Of a stretch of DNA of 64,000 nucleotides, positions 1-8,001 are shown piece by piece (position 1 is the stretch's first letter; each line of letters begins with the position of its first letter). The stretch is from an uncultured Pelagibacteraceae bacterium (GTDB lineage Bacteria > Pseudomonadota > Alphaproteobacteria > Pelagibacterales > Pelagibacteraceae), in contig CACFOR010000003.1 of the NCBI GenBank assembly GCA_902567785.1, positions 85,001-149,000 of the forward strand, in the 5' to 3' direction. A program made the translations under genes and the position numbers. The notes under the pieces were generated by a model that saw nothing but the letters and a program-made list of their open reading frames with translations, searched no databases and had not been told where the DNA came from.

Positions 1-333
1 GACGCTTGCTTGTTAGCAGTTTTAAATAATAAGTCCGATGTTTGTGGTATGAGTTCTAGAAATTTTGAAGCGCGTTTAGCAGACAATACTTTTAAATTAG
101 AGCAGGTGAGAATTATACACAAATCTGATCGTGTTCCACCTCCACCATTAGCTTACTCAAAAAAGATTCCTCTTGAAGACAGGAAAAAAATTAAAAAGGC
201 AGTTCTGGAAGCCCATAAGCACGGGTCAATAGGTGGTTACGGTGGAAAAATGTCTCATTATATATCAGTTAAAGATTCAGACTATGATGTTTTACGAAAT
301 GTTGTGTCCTTACTAAAAAAAAATAAAAACTAA
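1..333 (+). CDS. phnD: Phosphonate/phosphite ABC transporter substrate-binding protein, C-terminal part
   Basis: The reading frame is open from the first base, so the start lies outside the window and about 110 C-terminal residues are seen. The stretch ending HKSDRVPPPPLAYSKKIP and the following helix match the last lobe of PhnD/PtxB-type periplasmic proteins, which bind phosphonate, phosphite or phosphate esters and deliver them to a PhnC/PhnE importer. The ATPase and permease genes follow directly, which supports the call. The ligand cannot be read from this fragment because the binding pocket residues are mostly upstream. Confidence 0.8.
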   Translation, partial: DACLLAVLNNKSDVCGMSSRNFEARLADNTFKLEQVRIIHKSDRVPPPPLAYSKKIPLEDRKKIKKAVLEAHKHGSIGGYGGKMSHYISVKDSDYDVLRNVVSLLKKNKN

Positions 334-345
334 AAATTTTTGCAT

Positions 346-1068
346 ATGATTGAAATAAAAAATTTAAAAAAAACTTTTGAAGGCGGCACAGAAGCTCTTA
401 GAGGGGTAGATTTAAAAGTAAATAAAGGAGAATTTTTATCCATTTTAGGACCAAGTGGATCTGGAAAAACCACTTTATTGAGAAGTATTAACGGTTTAGA
501 AAATATTGATAGTGGGGAAATATTTTTTGATAGTGAAAAAATAAACAAAATTTATTTACCAGAAGTTCAAAAAAAAACAGGAATGATTTTTCAAGAATTC
601 AATTTAGTAAATAATTTATCTGCAATAAATAATGTTTTAACGGGACTTTTAAATTCTAGTAGTAAATTTTTATCAATGTTTTATTTGTTTACGAAAGATC
701 AAAAACTAGAAGCTTTAAAAGCATTAGAAACAGTAGGCCTTTTGGATAAAGCATATAATCGAGCAGACGAACTTTCGGGAGGACAAAGGCAAAGAGTTGG
801 CATTGCAAGAGCTATAATAAAAAAACCATCTTTATTATTGGCAGATGAGCCGGTTGCAAGTTTAGATCCTAAGGCGGCAGATTTAATTATGTCATTATTA
901 AAGAAAATTAATAAAGAATTTAAAATAACTATTATGTGCAATTTACACCAGACCGAACTTGCTGCTCAGTATTCAGATAGAATAATTGGTTTGTTAGATG
1001 GTGCAATTATGTTCGACAAATTGGCATCGAATATTAACAGAACAAGCATTAATCAAATATATAAATAA
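346..1068 (+). CDS. phnC: Phosphonate-type ABC transporter ATP-binding protein
   Basis: This is the cytoplasmic ATPase of a PhnCDE importer, 240 residues long as usual for the family. It shows Walker A GPSGSGKTT (35-43), the signature LSGGQRQR (143-150) and Walker B LLLADEP (163-169) followed by the D-loop ASLDP. I chose ATG at 346 over the in-frame TTG at 340 because it gives the usual short N-terminus (MIEIKNLKKTF). It lies 12 nt after the phnD stop and just ahead of phnE, so it is one operon. Confidence 0.88.
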   Translation: MIEIKNLKKTFEGGTEALRGVDLKVNKGEFLSILGPSGSGKTTLLRSINGLENIDSGEIFFDSEKINKIYLPEVQKKTGMIFQEFNLVNNLSAINNVLTGLLNSSSKFLSMFYLFTKDQKLEALKALETVGLLDKAYNRADELSGGQRQRVGIARAIIKKPSLLLADEPVASLDPKAADLIMSLLKKINKEFKITIMCNLHQTELAAQYSDRIIGLLDGAIMFDKLASNINRTSINQIYK

Positions 1069-1069
1069 T

Positions 1070-1900
1070 ATGTTTAATAAAAATATTCTTAAATTAGAAG
1101 TAAACAATAAAACGAAACATCTTGAAAAATATTTAAGATCACAGTGGTCGTGGAAAACATATTTTTTTATTATTTCTTTAATAGTTATTTTAATTTTAAT
1201 TACAATTGATTTAGAAATAAATTTTATAGAATTATTTTCAGAATCCTCTAGATATTTTGGAGATATTCTTAACAGAATGTTACCTCCAGATTTTTCAAAT
1301 TTTAAAAATTTGAGTTACGCAATGCTTGAAACAATTGAGATAGCATTTTTAGGAACTTTTATAGCTATAGTCTTATCAATACCTGTGGGGTTATTTTCAG
1401 CAAGAAATTTAGCGCCTAATTATGGGATTTTTTTATTTGCAAGAATTATAACAATTTTTTTCAGAGCAATTCCAGAATTTATAATTGCAATGATACTTGT
1501 AATAGCCATCGGTTTTGGGGCGATGCCAGGTGTACTTGCTTTAGGGATACATACTATGGGTTTTTTAGCAAAATTTTATGCAGAAGATATTGAGCACATT
1601 AACAAAGGACCTGTTGAAGCTTTAAAATCTTCAGGAGCTTCCAAGAGACAAATAATATCTTTTGCAGTTATACCTCAAATAATACCATCCTTTGTTGCAA
1701 ACAATTTATATATTCTCGATCGAAATATTAGAATGGCTACTATGCTTGGTATTGTTGGCGCGGGAGGTATTGGATATGAATTACAATCTTCGTTTAGGAT
1801 GTTTGAGTATCAAAAAGTTTCAGCGATAATAATTATAATCTTTATTACTATTTTTATAATAGATCATATATCTTCTTTTATTCGTTCTAAAATCAAATAA
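1070..1900 (+). CDS. phnE: Phosphonate-type ABC transporter permease
   Basis: This is the inner-membrane permease of the PhnCDE importer, 276 residues from the ATG at 1070. A longer frame begins at 998 inside phnC but would add an unlikely 24-residue extension. Several hydrophobic helices are visible, and the EAA-type coupling loop (EALKSSGASKRQIISFAVIP) is in the C-terminal half. The ending GIVGAGGIGYEL matches PhnE proteins. Only one permease is present. No C-P lyase genes are visible in the window, so the imported compound may be used by enzymes encoded elsewhere. Confidence 0.87.
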   Translation: MFNKNILKLEVNNKTKHLEKYLRSQWSWKTYFFIISLIVILILITIDLEINFIELFSESSRYFGDILNRMLPPDFSNFKNLSYAMLETIEIAFLGTFIAIVLSIPVGLFSARNLAPNYGIFLFARIITIFFRAIPEFIIAMILVIAIGFGAMPGVLALGIHTMGFLAKFYAEDIEHINKGPVEALKSSGASKRQIISFAVIPQIIPSFVANNLYILDRNIRMATMLGIVGAGGIGYELQSSFRMFEYQKVSAIIIIIFITIFIIDHISSFIRSKIK

Positions 1901-2000
1901 ATTTATAATATAAATCAAAAAAACCACTTCTTATTGAAACATTATAGATTAATTTTACTAGCTTTATTTTAGTAATAGATATAATCAAAAATATCTTATT

Positions 2001-2843
2001 ATGGATACTTACGTTTTCTTTATAATTATTTTTGCCTCAATCATGCATATCACTTGGAATGGTATGGTAAAAAAATATCCCGACAAGGTTATTGCTGTTT
2101 CGGCTATTGTGTACGGCCATGTGCCGCTTGCAATTATTGCGATTTTATTTTTACCAGCTCCTTCAGTCGAAAGTATTCCTTATATAATTGCAAGCGCAAT
2201 CATTCATCAGGGTTATCAATGGTATTTATTAAATTCTTATCAGTTAGGAGATCTTACAAAAGTTTATCCAATTGCAAGAGGATTTGGTCCTTTAGTAGCA
2301 ACTGTTATTTCATTATTATTTTTGGGTTTAATAATTAGTGATCTTGCGATTTTATCAATTCTTTTAATTTGTTTTGGAATAATGTTAGTTGGTATTTTTG
2401 ATAAAAATAATTTTAAAAATATTAAAGTATTAAAATATTCATTATTAACCGGTTTTTTTATAGGATCTTATTCTATTGTAGATGGATATGGAGCAAGAGT
2501 AAGTTTATCAGCTATTACTTATATGAGCTGGTCATTTACGCTTGGTGCTATAATGTTTTTTGTTTTATTAAAAATAAAAAAATACAACAATACATTTAAA
2601 GATGTTATCAAAAATGGTAGAAAAATTTTTTTTATTGGAGGATCTTTATCATATCTTATTTATATAATAGTAGTGTGGGGTTTTACAAAAGCTCCAATTC
2701 CAATGGTAGCTGCTTTAAGAGAATCCAGCATCTTTTTTTCAATATTTATTGGTTATTTTTTTTTAAAAGAGAAAATTACTCCAATTAAGATAACTTCTAT
2801 TGTATTGATATTAGTCGGAGTTGTTAGCTTAAAGCTAGTATAG
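2001..2843 (+). CDS. EamA/DMT-family membrane protein associated with phosphonate genes
   Basis: This 280-residue protein has about ten hydrophobic segments in two similar halves, the layout of drug/metabolite (EamA) transporters. Its position 100 nt after phnE and its length fit the family described as phosphonate-utilisation-associated putative membrane protein (TIGR03340 as I recall it). The substrate is unknown, and export or uptake of an organophosphonate product is only a guess from context. The gene converges with the leftward APS-kinase-like gene and overlaps it by 9 nt at the 3' ends. Confidence 0.7.
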   Translation: MDTYVFFIIIFASIMHITWNGMVKKYPDKVIAVSAIVYGHVPLAIIAILFLPAPSVESIPYIIASAIIHQGYQWYLLNSYQLGDLTKVYPIARGFGPLVATVISLLFLGLIISDLAILSILLICFGIMLVGIFDKNNFKNIKVLKYSLLTGFFIGSYSIVDGYGARVSLSAITYMSWSFTLGAIMFFVLLKIKKYNNTFKDVIKNGRKIFFIGGSLSYLIYIIVVWGFTKAPIPMVAALRESSIFFSIFIGYFFLKEKITPIKITSIVLILVGVVSLKLV

Positions 2844-3368
2844 AATTAAAATTTTTCTTATTAATTCTTTTGATAATTTGTTTATAGATTTATTAAAATC
2901 ATTTTTTATTATTATATTTGGATATTTAGGAAATTCTGCTTTTAAATTTTTTCCAACAATATTTTTAAAATTTCCCTTGTAAAAAAATTTTTTTCTTTTA
3001 TTAATAAGTTTTTTAATATCTGCTTCAATATATATTTCTATGTAATTACTAATGTTTGATTTGTTCCATCTTCTAACTTTATGAAATAAACTAACAGTAG
3101 ATAAAATTACGTTAATTTTTTTATCAGTTATATATTTACAAAATTTACTATAGCTTAATGCATAAGATAATCTTTCTTTTTTAGAAAACTTATTTAAATT
3201 AAAAATTTTTCTTAAATCATCTCCGCTAAGAATTACAGTAGGTCCATATTTGCTAGATATTTTTTTTTTTATTTTTTCAGCAATTGATGTTTTTCCAGAG
3301 CCAGATAAACCAGTGATCCAAAATAATATTCCTTTTTTTTTATTTTTCTTTACTTTTTTCATTATCAT
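2835..3368 (-). CDS. cysC: Adenylylsulfate kinase-like P-loop protein
   Basis: This 177-residue protein begins with a clear P-loop, FWITGLSGSGKTSIA, as in APS kinase (CysC), which phosphorylates APS to PAPS, the donor for sulfotransferases. The next motif reads ILSGDDLRKIF where CysC normally has LDGDNVR, and the RD-KGLY segment of CysC is replaced by RKKFFYKG. It is therefore a divergent member and may phosphorylate another substrate. It closes a leftward operon with the amidotransferase group. Two sulfotransferases at 10940 and 16705 make PAPS supply a sensible role, but no ATP sulfurylase is in view. Confidence 0.62.
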   Translation of the reverse strand: MIMKKVKKNKKKGILFWITGLSGSGKTSIAEKIKKKISSKYGPTVILSGDDLRKIFNLNKFSKKERLSYALSYSKFCKYITDKKINVILSTVSLFHKVRRWNKSNISNYIEIYIEADIKKLINKRKKFFYKGNFKNIVGKNLKAEFPKYPNIIIKNDFNKSINKLSKELIRKILILY

Positions 3369-3379
3369 ATAAAATTAAC

Positions 3380-4585
3380 TTAAACTAAATTCTTTTTGAG
3401 AATCCATTTTTTGTTCTTAAACTCCCATAAATGTGGAGATCTAAAAGAATCTATAATTTTCGAGAAGGTATCTTCTTCAATGTCTATATATTCAAGAAAA
3501 TCTTTATAAAATTTTTTTGGAAACTCGCTATCATATTTATTTACAAGGCTTACACCTTCATCTCTTGTGATTTTTTCACACCTTATCTCTTGCGCTGCAT
3601 CATATGATGTTCTGCCTAATCCAAATTTAATAAAAGTAGTATAGTAATGAAAATAGTCTATTTTATCATCAATACCGGCATATTTAGAATAAGTACCAGA
3701 AGTCCTTTCGGTATTAGGTTTAAATCCAGTATTTTCATAAGCATAATAATAGCATTCCTGAGGATCCCATTTTAGATAATATCCTAAATAATGAACTTCA
3801 ATCTTTTTTTTTGTTAAATCTTCAATTGGTGGAGGTATATAAGGCTCAAAATCATTGAGCTTGAACTTATACTTAGAAATAATTTCATCTACAGTTACGC
3901 CTCCTAAAAAAATTTTATCTGTATCCTGATTAGAAAAAAATTTTTTATCCATTGTTGGCGTATAATTTTCTTCTAAGGGATTTCCATATTCAGCTTGATT
4001 TTCACCATAAAAAACAAGAGGAATATTAAACTTTGCAGCTATACGGGGTCCAATAATTCTTTGACCCACAATAAAAGGTTGAAAAGGATGAAGGAGATTA
4101 ATGAAAGCTAAAGAGGTAATTTTTCTATGTAATTTTCCATTTGGCGTAAATAAAATATTATCAAACCCACCTACATGACACCAATTTTGGAAATTTTTCC
4201 ATCCTATATCTGTGTATAAATGCGGTGCCCAAGTAACAGTTAAAGGATTCATATTATATTTATATTTTAGGATATGCGAAGCATAAGCACTATCTTTACC
4301 TCCGCTGCCTGGAACTAATACGTCATAACCACTTTTTTTTCTGTGTTTATCTAACAATTCCTTTAATTGTTTTTCTTTTTCTTTCCAATCAATTTTTTTT
4401 TTGATTTCGTTATACCTGCAAGCAGAACAAATTCCATCTTTATTAATATCTATTCCTTTTTTATTTTCAGAATTTTTGCTTTTGAACTCAATTGTAGAAT
4501 TAGGCCTTTGATTAGAAATAATACATTTTTTGCAAAATATCACTTCTTCAGGCATACCAAATAGAGAGTAATTTTTTTTAGACAT
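3380..4585 (-). CDS. N-acetyl sugar amidotransferase (WbpG/PseA-type)
   Basis: This 401-residue enzyme resembles the ATP-pyrophosphatase amidotransferases that turn an acetamido group on a surface sugar into an acetamidino group. Visible motifs are an N-terminal CKKCIISNQRP cysteine pair, a second pair in GICSACRYNEI that probably binds zinc, and the PP-loop YDVLVPGSGGKDSAYAS near residue 90. Family knowledge: WbpG works with a HisH glutaminase and a HisF partner that supply ammonia. Both genes lie immediately upstream in the same operon (1-nt gap). The substrate may be a nonulosonic acid or an amino sugar. Confidence 0.85.
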   Translation of the reverse strand: MSKKNYSLFGMPEEVIFCKKCIISNQRPNSTIEFKSKNSENKKGIDINKDGICSACRYNEIKKKIDWKEKEKQLKELLDKHRKKSGYDVLVPGSGGKDSAYASHILKYKYNMNPLTVTWAPHLYTDIGWKNFQNWCHVGGFDNILFTPNGKLHRKITSLAFINLLHPFQPFIVGQRIIGPRIAAKFNIPLVFYGENQAEYGNPLEENYTPTMDKKFFSNQDTDKIFLGGVTVDEIISKYKFKLNDFEPYIPPPIEDLTKKKIEVHYLGYYLKWDPQECYYYAYENTGFKPNTERTSGTYSKYAGIDDKIDYFHYYTTFIKFGLGRTSYDAAQEIRCEKITRDEGVSLVNKYDSEFPKKFYKDFLEYIDIEEDTFSKIIDSFRSPHLWEFKNKKWILKKNLV

Positions 4586-4586
4586 T

Positions 4587-5204
4587 TCAAAAAAAGTTAA
4601 TTATATCTTTTATCAATTCGAGTCCAATATCACCACTTTTTTCTGGATGAAATTGCATTCCTAACACATTTTTATTTCCAGATATTGAGACAAAATTTAT
4701 ATTTTTATAACTGGAATGTGCATATATGTCACCATCTTTTTTTGGTTGAGCGACATAAGAATGAATAAAGTAAAATTTTCTATCATTAAATTTTTTTAAA
4801 AATGGAAGTGGGCAATTTTTAGTAAATTCAATTTTTTTCCAACCTATATTTGGTAATTTAAAATCTTTTTTATTATTTAAAATATCTACAGATCCATCAA
4901 TAAAATTTAGACCTTCATTTATGCCATGTTCTGCTCCAGTTTTAAAAAGCAAATGCATTCCTAGACAAATACCAACAATTATTTTATTTTCATCTTTTGC
5001 TTTTTTGATCTCAAGAAAATGATTGTTTTGTTTTATAAGTTTTATTGCTTTTGCAAATGAACCTACTCCTGGTATAAACAAAATATCAAATTTTTTTCCA
5101 TCCCTTTCAGAAAATAAGGCCACATTATTATTTACTTTTTTTATAGAATTATAAAGACTCCAAGTATTCCCTAAGCCATAGTCCATAATTGAAATTTTTT
5201 TCAT
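4587..5204 (-). CDS. hisH: HisH-type glutamine amidotransferase subunit (surface-sugar paralogue)
   Basis: This is a 205-residue class I glutaminase. The nucleophile Cys is in VGICLGMHLLF and the His-Glu pair in GMQFHPEKSGDIG, so the triad is intact. It would hydrolyse glutamine and pass ammonia to its HisF partner. It overlaps the upstream hisF by 4 nt, and the WbpG-type amidotransferase follows 1 nt after it. That three-gene arrangement is typical of sugar amidination clusters rather than histidine biosynthesis, since no other his genes are nearby. Confidence 0.88.
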   Translation of the reverse strand: MKKISIMDYGLGNTWSLYNSIKKVNNNVALFSERDGKKFDILFIPGVGSFAKAIKLIKQNNHFLEIKKAKDENKIIVGICLGMHLLFKTGAEHGINEGLNFIDGSVDILNNKKDFKLPNIGWKKIEFTKNCPLPFLKKFNDRKFYFIHSYVAQPKKDGDIYAHSSYKNINFVSISGNKNVLGMQFHPEKSGDIGLELIKDIINFF

Positions 5205-5932
5205 AAATTTAATTCTTTTTTTACGTCTATTATTTTAATTTTGTGATAATGGAGAGCGGAAGCTATAGCTACAGCTTCATCTTTAAATTTTTCATAAATT
5301 GATTTAATATGTTCAAGTTTACCACAACCACCAGACATTATTATAGGGACATTAATATTTATTTTTTTAATATAATTTAAAAGTTCCATATCGAATCCTT
5401 TTTGTGTTCCATCCATGTCTACAGATGTAATTAATATTTCACCACAACCCAATTCTTGTATTTTTTTAATCCAGTCATTTGCCATAATTCCCGTTTTGTC
5501 TCTTCCGTTATGGATATAAACTTCCCATTGTCCATCATTTATTTTTTTTGCTTCTATCGAGGCAATTATATTTGAAGAACCAAAATTTTCTGCTGCTTCT
5601 TTTAAAAAAGCAGGGTTTTTTACTATAGCTGTATTGATAGCAACTTTATCCGCACCATGTTGCAAAGCTTTGTTTATATCATCTAAATTTCTTATACCTC
5701 CGCTGACACACACGGGTATAAATACTTTTTTAGTTATTTCTTTTATTAAATGAAATAAATTATTTCTTCCATATAGACTGGCAACTGTATCATGAAGCAA
5801 AAGTTCATCAGCATGATCATTGTAGTATTTTTCACTTAGTTCCGCAGGATCTCCAATTTTTCTTAAGCCTTCAAAATTAATGCCTTTGATTACGGACTGG
5901 TTTTTAATATCTAATCTGGAAATTATTCTCAT
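5201..5932 (-). CDS. hisF: HisF-type imidazole glycerol phosphate synthase subunit (surface-sugar paralogue)
   Basis: This 243-residue (beta/alpha)8 protein has HisF landmarks: the N-terminal SRLDIK with the first catalytic Asp, VCVSGGIRNLDDI, and ITSVDMDGTQKGFD. At the second catalytic position, where true HisF has VAIDAK, this protein reads ASIEAK, an Asp-to-Glu change that fits a paralogue used as an ammonia channel for sugar amidination. It is the first gene of the leftward operon and starts about 60 nt from the divergent regulator, so their promoters share the intergenic space. Confidence 0.85.
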   Translation of the reverse strand: MRIISRLDIKNQSVIKGINFEGLRKIGDPAELSEKYYNDHADELLLHDTVASLYGRNNLFHLIKEITKKVFIPVCVSGGIRNLDDINKALQHGADKVAINTAIVKNPAFLKEAAENFGSSNIIASIEAKKINDGQWEVYIHNGRDKTGIMANDWIKKIQELGCGEILITSVDMDGTQKGFDMELLNYIKKININVPIIMSGGCGKLEHIKSIYEKFKDEAVAIASALHYHKIKIIDVKKELNL

Positions 5933-5963
5933 TTTAAATGTTAATATACTATTTCTCTTTACA

Positions 5964-6003
5964 GTTCAATATTTGAACGGTATATTGTACAATTATTGAA
6001 CAA
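5964..6003. promoter_or_regulatory. Palindromic operator candidate in the divergent promoter region
   Basis: Between the leftward hisF and the rightward regulator lie two inverted repeats. GTTCAATATTTGAAC (5964-5978) has perfect 6-bp arms, and TTGTACAATTATTGAACAA (5985-6003) is an imperfect palindrome sharing the TTGAAC half-site. The position next to a winged-helix regulator suggests autoregulation and control of both operons. This is inferred from symmetry and position only. Confidence 0.5.
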
Positions 6004-6007
6004 TGAT

Positions 6008-6307
6008 ATGAATGATAATCAAGATTATTTAAACCTATTAAGAAAAATTAAAGATAAGCCAGAATCTTCACAAAGAGAACTTGCTGAAGAGTTGGGTTTC
6101 AGTCTGGGAAAATTAAATTATTGTTTAAAAGCTTTAAAAGACAAAGGTTTGGTAAAAATAAGAAATTTTAGAAAAAATCCAAAAAAAATTAATTATATAT
6201 ATGTGCTTACCCCCAAGGGAATTTCAGAAAAAACAAAACTAACTTTAAATTTTATGAAAAGAAAAATGAAAGAGTATGATGAATTAAAAAAGGAATTAAA
6301 AAAATAA
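6008..6307 (+). CDS. MarR-family, EPS-associated transcriptional regulator
   Basis: This is a small 99-residue winged-helix protein. The N-terminal part (YLNLLRKIKDKPESSQRELA, then ELGFSLGKLNYCLKALKDKG) is a helix-turn-helix, followed by a beta-wing and a charged C-terminal helix. Length and sequence match the EPS-associated MarR group that heads many polysaccharide clusters. ATG at 6008 is preferred, but an in-frame TTG at 5996 is also possible and would lie within the operator candidate. The antiterminator gene follows after 4 nt. Confidence 0.78.
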   Translation: MNDNQDYLNLLRKIKDKPESSQRELAEELGFSLGKLNYCLKALKDKGLVKIRNFRKNPKKINYIYVLTPKGISEKTKLTLNFMKRKMKEYDELKKELKK

Positions 6308-6311
6308 ATTT

Positions 6312-6812
6312 ATGTGGGTAGTTGCAAAAATTAGAAAAAGAGAGTTAGATTTTTTTAAAAGAGACTTGATTGATAAAATGGGTAAAGAAGTTCGTTTTTA
6401 TTCTCCTAAAATTGAATATTATAAATATTTTGGGAAACGAACCATAAGATTGGAAAGATTAATATTAGAAAACTATATCTTTTGTTACCACGATAATTTT
6501 AAAAAATCATTTTTTGTAAATAAACTAAGATTTTCGAAAGGACTTGAATATTTTTTGAATGGATTTTCTGAAAATCAAAATCAAATAGTAAGATTTATAA
6601 ATTGTTGTAAAGATTTTGAAAATGAAAAAGGTTATTTAAAACAATCTTTTTTCAGAAATAAAATTTCAAAAAATGCGAGATTTATATCAGGTCCATTTTC
6701 TAATATGATGTTTGAAATTATAGAAAAACAAAAACATAAACTTAAAATTGCTATTGACGGTATTGTTATGACGGTATCTGATAAAACAAACTATATATAT
6801 CGTCCAATTTAA
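6312..6812 (+). CDS. NusG/RfaH-like transcription antiterminator
   Basis: This 166-residue protein begins MWVVAKIRKRELDFFKRDL, the start of a NusG N-terminal domain, and has RLILENYIFCYHDNFKK where NusG proteins carry the fold's central strand. The C-terminal ~50 residues (FISGPFSNMMFEIIEKQKHK, ending in beta strands) resemble a KOW domain. Specialised NusG paralogues (RfaH, UpxY, LoaP) load on RNA polymerase at a leader element and let it read through long polysaccharide operons. Its place just ahead of a ~30 kb surface-sugar region and next to the hairpin at 6870 fits that role. Confidence 0.75.
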   Translation: MWVVAKIRKRELDFFKRDLIDKMGKEVRFYSPKIEYYKYFGKRTIRLERLILENYIFCYHDNFKKSFFVNKLRFSKGLEYFLNGFSENQNQIVRFINCCKDFENEKGYLKQSFFRNKISKNARFISGPFSNMMFEIIEKQKHKLKIAIDGIVMTVSDKTNYIYRPI

Positions 6813-6869
6813 AGAGTAGAATATTATTAATATTGAAATGGAAGGCTTTTAAAATGATCAGAGGCAAAG

Positions 6870-6903
6870 TGCGGAGCATTGGTTAAATGATTTCTGGAGC
6901 GCA
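6870..6903 (+). promoter_or_regulatory. GC-richer leader hairpin, possible ops/JUMPstart-like element
   Basis: The 93-nt gap after the NusG paralogue holds a segment much richer in G and C than its surroundings, starting around 6860. TGCG (6870-6873) can pair with CGCA (6900-6903), and inside it CATT (6877-6880) with AATG (6886-6889). In enterobacteria, ops elements of this kind sit in operon leaders and recruit RfaH. The functional link to the 6312 gene is inference. Confidence 0.4.
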
Positions 6904-6905
6904 AT

Positions 6906-7985
6906 ATGTATGATATAAATTTTTTTAAAACTTCTAATAATTTAAAAAATAAAATTACTCAAAATAAAATAAAAAAAGATTCTTACGAAGATATCATTGC
7001 AGAACTAGATGTCTACAGAGACAAAAATCCATTTATTTATAATATAGAAACAACAAATTATTGTAATATGAAATGTGTTATGTGTCCAAGAACTCAATTC
7101 ATGACCAGAAAAAATATTTGGATTGACGATATTCTATTTGACAAGATGACGGACAAAGTGAAAATTCATGATGAGAAATCTCTTGAACAATTTTGGTCTT
7201 GGTTAGAAACTGATTATAAACAACCTGTAAAAGAAGTATCAGAAAATGGTTTTTATTTTTCTGTAGTTTCAAGATGTTTGGTTTTACATGGTTTTGGTGA
7301 ACCTTTCCTGGACAAAAAATTAATAGAAAGAATAGAAATGTGTAAAAAGAAAAAAATACCAACATATTTTTCTTGCACTCCAGCAACTATGACTGTTGAA
7401 AAAGCTGAAAAAGTTATGGAAGCTGGTCTTGATGTTTTAAAATTTTCACTTGATGCAATGGATGAAAGAAAAATTAAAAAAATTAGAGGGAAAAGAGCAG
7501 ATTTTGCTGAATCAGTAGAAAAAATTTTAAAAATAATTAAATACAAAAAGGAAAAGAATCTAAAAACTTTACTAGTTCCTTGCATGATTGATTTAGCTAC
7601 AGATGAAACTGACATTGAAATGCAAAAAAGATTCCTTGAATTTTGGAAAAACAAGGATGTATTTGCCTATATAAAGAGTCAGGACAATAGATGGTTGCAT
7701 GAAAATGATCCAAACCTCAAAAGTACATCACATTATTCTAAACAATATTGCGAATATCCTTGGTTATCTTTAACTATAATGGCTGATGGAAATGTTGTTC
7801 CATGCACACAAATTTCAAATAATGAATTGGTTTTAGGAAATGTCAAAGAAAATACCTTAGAAGAAATTTGGAATAGTAAAAAATATAAAGAATTAAGAAA
7901 AATGCATGTCACAGGAAAATTTCCTAAGGGTCACAAATGTAATGAGAAATGTGACATGAAGAAACTTTATCAGTATCTAGTATAA
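6906..7985 (+). CDS. Radical SAM/SPASM domain protein
   Basis: This 359-residue protein has the radical SAM cluster motif in NYCNMKCVMCPR (Cys 53, 57, 60). A C-terminal SPASM-like region has further cysteines in YCEYPW, VVPCTQIS and HKCNEKCDMKK and would hold auxiliary Fe-S clusters. About 60 extra residues after the CxxxCxxC motif (near residues 65-115) separate it from the HGFGEPFLD strand. It lies just before neuB, so a modification of a nonulosonic acid or its precursor is plausible, but the reaction cannot be named from sequence. Confidence 0.8.
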   Translation: MYDINFFKTSNNLKNKITQNKIKKDSYEDIIAELDVYRDKNPFIYNIETTNYCNMKCVMCPRTQFMTRKNIWIDDILFDKMTDKVKIHDEKSLEQFWSWLETDYKQPVKEVSENGFYFSVVSRCLVLHGFGEPFLDKKLIERIEMCKKKKIPTYFSCTPATMTVEKAEKVMEAGLDVLKFSLDAMDERKIKKIRGKRADFAESVEKILKIIKYKKEKNLKTLLVPCMIDLATDETDIEMQKRFLEFWKNKDVFAYIKSQDNRWLHENDPNLKSTSHYSKQYCEYPWLSLTIMADGNVVPCTQISNNELVLGNVKENTLEEIWNSKKYKELRKMHVTGKFPKGHKCNEKCDMKKLYQYLV

Positions 7986-8001
7986 TTAATCTCATAATTA
8001 A

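Noticed and set aside
998..1069. Upstream start for phnE inside phnC
   Set aside because: It would add 24 residues within the phnC coding end; the ATG at 1070 gives a normal start just after the phnC stop.
2054..2338. Overlapping frame inside the EamA gene
   Set aside because: It is an out-of-frame shadow with no ribosome site and no recognisable protein features.
4587..5932. Histidine biosynthesis operon
   Set aside because: Only hisH and hisF paralogues are present, next to a sugar amidotransferase, and the HisF catalytic strand is altered.
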